Shown here: in pieces, positions 5,720-8,260 of the stretch
Position numbering within the stretch: position 1 is the first letter of the stretch
How the letters are laid out: every line of letters starts with the position of its first letter
Source: an uncultured Caryophanales bacterium
Lineage (GTDB): Bacteria; Bacillota_I; Bacilli_A; RFN20; CAG-826
DNA: 8,260 nucleotides
Assembly: GCA_946622925.1 (NCBI GenBank)
Contig: CAMOQM010000034.1
Coordinates: 1 to 8,260 of the forward strand
Reading direction: 5' to 3'
Notes under the pieces: generated by a model
Told to the model about the DNA's origin: nothing
Seen by the model: the letters and a program-made list of their open reading frames with translations, nothing else
Database searches by the model: none
Position numbers and translations under genes: made by a program

Positions 5720-5744
5720 CCACGCAGCGATGCGTGGCGTTTTT
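5720..5744 (+). terminator. Intrinsic terminator of the large RNA
   Basis: A perfect 7-bp stem, CCACGCA (5720-5726) / UGCGUGG (5731-5737), is capped by a GCGA (GNRA) tetraloop, followed by CG and a T run (5740-5744), with a second T run after CA (5747-5751). It lies directly after the GGAACAC that pairs with the RNA's 5' end. Confidence 0.9.
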
Positions 5745-5862
5745 CATTTTTATGGGTCTTTCCCCCGGTTACTTATGTAATTCCCTTGTTTCTAGCGCCA
5801 AAAAAGCATTGTGGATTAGCTTTCCTTATGGAAAAATTAACTTGTTAAGTGAGGTAACTTAC

Positions 5863-8229
5863 ATGAAAAAGAAAAGTTTCCCATTATTGGTATTGTCCCT
5901 TCCGTTAATTCTCTGCGGATGCGGCAATCAACCGGCCCCTTCCTCTTCATCGGGTTCTGAAACGTCGAGTTCATCTTCTTCTGCTTCAAAGCCTAGCACC
6001 GCTAAGGAAGTAAGCGCGACCCAGGTCTACCATTTCGGTGAGACTTTCGGCGAAGACGAAATCACCGATACTTGGGTTTATGATGACGCTTGGTTCTATG
6101 GCGATTCGAGCAAAATCAACTATAACCTAGCGGTCATGTCCGCCATGGTCGATGGGGCCTCTTATTCTAATGAGAAAGACGAGACCGGCACTAAGATCGC
6201 TGGATTGCTCGACCAAATGGGCTTCTCGAATATCCAAAAGAACAAATATTATTCCGAAGGCATTTTCCTAGATGACTCCATGGGTGCGATCATGGGCAAG
6301 AAGAAACTCGTCGATCCGAGTGGCAAAGAATACACCCTTCTCGCTTTATTCACCCGTAACGCCGGTTATGAGAATGAATGGACCGGTAACTTCAACGTTG
6401 GGGAAAGTGGCCTCCACGCAGGTTTCAAGCACGCCAGAGACGAAGTTCTCCGCTTCATGAAGAATTACATCGACGTCAATAAAGTAACCGGCGACGTTAA
6501 GATTTGGGGTGCCGGATATAGCCGTGGGGCCGCCACCATGAATTTGGTAGGTGGTTTCTTAGGTGAAAGCACCAACTATTTCGGCAATGGAATTGCCTAT
6601 GCCCCTAAGGATCTCTATGTCTATACCATCGGCACTCCTAGGACCATCCCCACCGAAATCTCCAAAGTCAGCGCCTTAAGCGTCGAAGCCGCTAGAGGCG
6701 AAGGCTATTCCGATACCGCCGGGGACGTCTTTACCTATACCGGGGAAGGGCAAATCAATCCTCTCGACGAGAAATATAACTACATCCATAACTTCACGGC
6801 CGTTGGCGATTATGTTGCCAAGATGCCGCCTGAGGCTTGGGGATTTACCCGTTATGGCAAGACTGAAAATATCGTTTATGGCGAAGAAAGCATGCGGGAA
6901 GCCTTAAAGAAATATAGCACTGACGTAGCTGAAGAGTTCGTGGACAAGAACTATGACACCGAGATCTCCAAGAAAGGCTTCGATTTCAAGACCTTATCCA
7001 TCGTCGACCTCGACGAGAAACAAACTCCCGACGCGATGAGCGAAGAACGCATCGGTAACCTATTGTCCATCGCCGGATCCCGTCAAGCTTTTACCGAAGA
7101 AGGCTACGATAAGATCCTAGGTGCGGCCGGTTCGATAATCGGAACCGATTTGCAGAGTTTCATTGATGTCCTGAAAGGCAATACCGCCACCCTCATCAAA
7201 GCCGGTGCCCTCAATTATTTCGCCCATGTCGCCGAAGTTACCGAACTTAGCGACGCCGAGGCCATCGCCACCGTTGTTGCCGCCATCATGGGCAAAACGG
7301 GCGAAGAAGCTAAGGCTTATACCGACCAGCAATTCTTGGCCGATCTCCTTGATTACGTGATCAATGATTACCAAAGCAAGGAAGAAGGCCAGAAGCGCAT
7401 CGACGTCATCCTTGGGCTCATCCCCGATTTATTCGGAAAGATCGTAAAAGATCTTTTGGAATATGCCAAGACCAAAGAAATGGCCCCGAAGACCTTTGAT
7501 GAGTTATTGCTCCTTCTTTCTAGTTTCATCACTGACAACAAAGAAGATCCCGTCATTAATGGCTTAATCGATATGTTGGTTGCCTTGATCCCAGAAAAAT
7601 ATGACACGTATCTTGGCATTTTGACCGGCTTAACCCATAAGAACTACGATGATCCCGCTCTTTATCCGGATAGGAATAGCAAGAACAAAGCTATTATCCT
7701 TGATACTTTAGAGGCCTTCGTTATCGGCACCTTCGACGAAGAAGGAAAGCAGGATATCCCGGCATATCAAGTCCGTTATACCATGATTATGCTTAGCGGT
7801 GTGGCTTTAGGCGATTCGATGAAACTACATAATCTTTTGATGAATGGCACCATGGATAGCGAGGGCAACGTAGTCGTCAATGAACCGGTGGCCTTAAGCG
7901 TCCTAGTTGAGGACATCCTTAAATTAGCTATGCCCAAAGATGAAGAAGGCGTCATCTCAACCATTAAGGCCGAGGCCGATAAAGCCTTGGTTGAACTCCT
8001 AGAGAAAGCCAGGAACGAATCCATTGGCCGTTATATCGATATCATTGAAGAAGAACCCGCCAAACTTAGGGAAGCTCTCTTCGCAGCCTTGTTTGGGAAA
8101 TCGGAAGTCTATGATTTCACCACCGAAGTCAATAACGCCGTCGACTTCATCACGACTATGAAATTCGTCGCCCCTGCCCATTTCCACGAACTCTACGTGT
8201 CTTATCTAAAATCGAAAGTGGTGGCCTAA
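5863..8229 (+). CDS. Secreted lipoprotein with class-3-lipase-like serine hydrolase core
   Basis: A 788-residue protein. The start is ATG 5863 with GTGAGG (5849-5854) just upstream. The frame is open further upstream, to 5734, but only across the RNA terminator, and the ATG gives a proper signal peptide. Residues 1-19 are a lipoprotein signal (KKK, hydrophobic core, LCGC) with Cys20 as the lipidation site. A Ser-rich linker (25-42) then sets the domain off from the membrane. Residues 110-330 look like a class 3 lipase (possibly DUF2974/Mbeg1-like) alpha/beta fold: strand YTLLALFTR (157-165), EWTGNF (172-177), GLHAGF (183-188), the nucleophile elbow GAGYSRGAA with Ser220, and HNFTAVGDYVAKMPP with Asp316 as candidate acid. 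The His is less clear; His773 or His775 in AHFHELYVSYL near the C-terminus is the best candidate. Residues about 345-765 are mostly helical, with no domain I recognise, far more than a lipase needs. Likely a surface-anchored esterase or lipase; the substrate is unknown. No convincing promoter lies between 5745 and 5862. Confidence 0.82.
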   Translation: MKKKSFPLLVLSLPLILCGCGNQPAPSSSSGSETSSSSSSASKPSTAKEVSATQVYHFGETFGEDEITDTWVYDDAWFYGDSSKINYNLAVMSAMVDGASYSNEKDETGTKIAGLLDQMGFSNIQKNKYYSEGIFLDDSMGAIMGKKKLVDPSGKEYTLLALFTRNAGYENEWTGNFNVGESGLHAGFKHARDEVLRFMKNYIDVNKVTGDVKIWGAGYSRGAATMNLVGGFLGESTNYFGNGIAYAPKDLYVYTIGTPRTIPTEISKVSALSVEAARGEGYSDTAGDVFTYTGEGQINPLDEKYNYIHNFTAVGDYVAKMPPEAWGFTRYGKTENIVYGEESMREALKKYSTDVAEEFVDKNYDTEISKKGFDFKTLSIVDLDEKQTPDAMSEERIGNLLSIAGSRQAFTEEGYDKILGAAGSIIGTDLQSFIDVLKGNTATLIKAGALNYFAHVAEVTELSDAEAIATVVAAIMGKTGEEAKAYTDQQFLADLLDYVINDYQSKEEGQKRIDVILGLIPDLFGKIVKDLLEYAKTKEMAPKTFDELLLLLSSFITDNKEDPVINGLIDMLVALIPEKYDTYLGILTGLTHKNYDDPALYPDRNSKNKAIILDTLEAFVIGTFDEEGKQDIPAYQVRYTMIMLSGVALGDSMKLHNLLMNGTMDSEGNVVVNEPVALSVLVEDILKLAMPKDEEGVISTIKAEADKALVELLEKARNESIGRYIDIIEEEPAKLREALFAALFGKSEVYDFTTEVNNAVDFITTMKFVAPAHFHELYVSYLKSKVVA

Positions 8230-8260
8230 TTAACCATCATAGATAGAAGCAAGAGCCAAC

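Larger units (their letters stand above)
4306..5744 (+). ncRNA. Very large ornate structured non-coding RNA (about 1.44 kb), class unknown
   Basis: The stretch has its own promoter and intrinsic terminator and holds no credible gene: its short open frames lack ribosome binding sites and have ragged composition. It is packed with short perfect helices on the plus strand. Examples are 4353-4360/4364-4371, 4562-4567/4575-4580, 4607-4611/4615-4619, 4634-4638/4658-4662 enclosing 4642-4645/4650-4653, 4881-4887/4894-4900, 5063-5067/5072-5076, 5351-5357/5362-5368, 5489-5493/5501-5505 and 5573-5580/5587-5595 (one bulge). GNRA tetraloops cap helices at 4646, 4964, 4999, 5068, 5255, 5381 and 5614, which fixes the strand. 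Linkers are A-rich. The 5' GUGUUCC (4304-4310) complements GGAACAC (5714-5720) just before the terminator, so the ends can close on each other. CAAGGUU (4321-4327) likewise complements AACCUUG (5651-5657). A two-hairpin module recurs. Size and style recall OLE, GOLLD and ROOL RNAs, but I cannot match it to any. Its function is unknown. The 5' end is uncertain by a few bases. Confidence 0.85.

Noticed and set aside
4306..5744. 16S or 23S ribosomal RNA (the length is close to 16S)
   Set aside because: None of the universal rRNA signatures is present: no 16S 5' start or 530-loop sequence, no anti-Shine-Dalgarno 3' end, no 23S peptidyl-transferase or sarcin-ricin motif. It also has its own intrinsic terminator and no tRNA or 5S neighbours.
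4306..5744. ORF-less group II or group I intron
   Set aside because: No GUGYG 5' end, no 34-nt domain V with its AGC/GUUC pairing, no domain VI with a bulged A before a 3' AY. The element begins at a promoter and ends at an intrinsic terminator rather than interrupting a gene.
4306..5744. RNase P RNA or tmRNA
   Set aside because: It is far longer than either, and I find no RNase P conserved core around the GAGGAAAGUCC-type start (only a partial GAGGAAAG at 4576) and no tmRNA tRNA-like ends or tag reading frame.
5621..5848. Plus-strand 75-residue open frame crossing the RNA terminator
   Set aside because: It runs through the terminator hairpin and T tract, has no ribosome binding site, and the product is not protein-like.
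5734..5862. Upstream start at 5734 for the lipoprotein
   Set aside because: It lies in the RNA terminator. ATG 5863 has a ribosome binding site and yields a proper signal peptide and lipobox.
5745..5862. Separate promoter for the lipoprotein gene
   Set aside because: TTGTTT (5786) and TTGTGG (5809) occur, but no -10 box lies at 16-18 bases from either, so I could not support a call.
7117..8187. Minus-strand open frames opposite the lipoprotein gene
   Set aside because: They are shadows of the strongly codon-biased plus-strand gene, with no ribosome binding sites or family features.

Overview
The window reads as a chromosomal segment of a low- to mid-GC Gram-positive bacterium. My best guess is an uncultured, probably gut- or rumen-type Bacilli lineage near the Erysipelotrichales or Mollicutes side of Bacillota. 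The reasons are TGA used as a stop, AGGAGG-type ribosome binding sites, TATAAT/TTGxxx promoters, and a lipoprotein whose lipobox is followed by a serine-only linker. The taxonomic call is inference; no taxonomic marker gene is present.

Layout. Positions 1-548 (minus strand) carry the N-terminal part of an EamA/DMT-type membrane transporter that runs off the left edge. A divergent promoter region separates it from a 514-residue charged cytoplasmic protein of unknown function (667-2211), which ends in a clear terminator. Next is a two-gene unit: a small five-helix membrane protein (2268-2711) coupled by a 3-nt gap to a DNA alkylation repair HEAT-like protein (2715-3392). A Phd/YefM-type antitoxin and ParE/RelE-type toxin pair (3498-4072) follows, with its own promoter and an inverted repeat over the -10 box. 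The right end (5863-8229) encodes a large secreted lipoprotein with a class-3-lipase-like serine hydrolase core.

The outstanding element lies between the toxin and the lipoprotein. About 1.44 kb (roughly 4306-5744) has no credible gene but is densely folded on the plus strand. It begins just after a TTGACG-16-TATAGT promoter and ends at a GNRA-capped intrinsic terminator. Its 5' end is complementary to the stretch just before that terminator, and it contains some forty short perfect helices, many with GNRA loops and A-rich joints. A two-hairpin module (a stem with a GG-AA loop, then directly a stem capped by UAGA, then an A-rich linker) recurs at least four times. This is the signature of a very large ornate non-coding RNA, comparable in style to OLE, GOLLD and ROOL but longer. 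I cannot assign it to a known class and see none of the hallmarks of rRNA, RNase P RNA, tmRNA or group II introns.

The genes do not form one pathway. The toxin-antitoxin pair and the large RNA sit together in a block (about 3393-5745) with AT-rich DNA between them. That block looks like an accessory insertion between housekeeping-like genes, but no mobile-element ends are visible.
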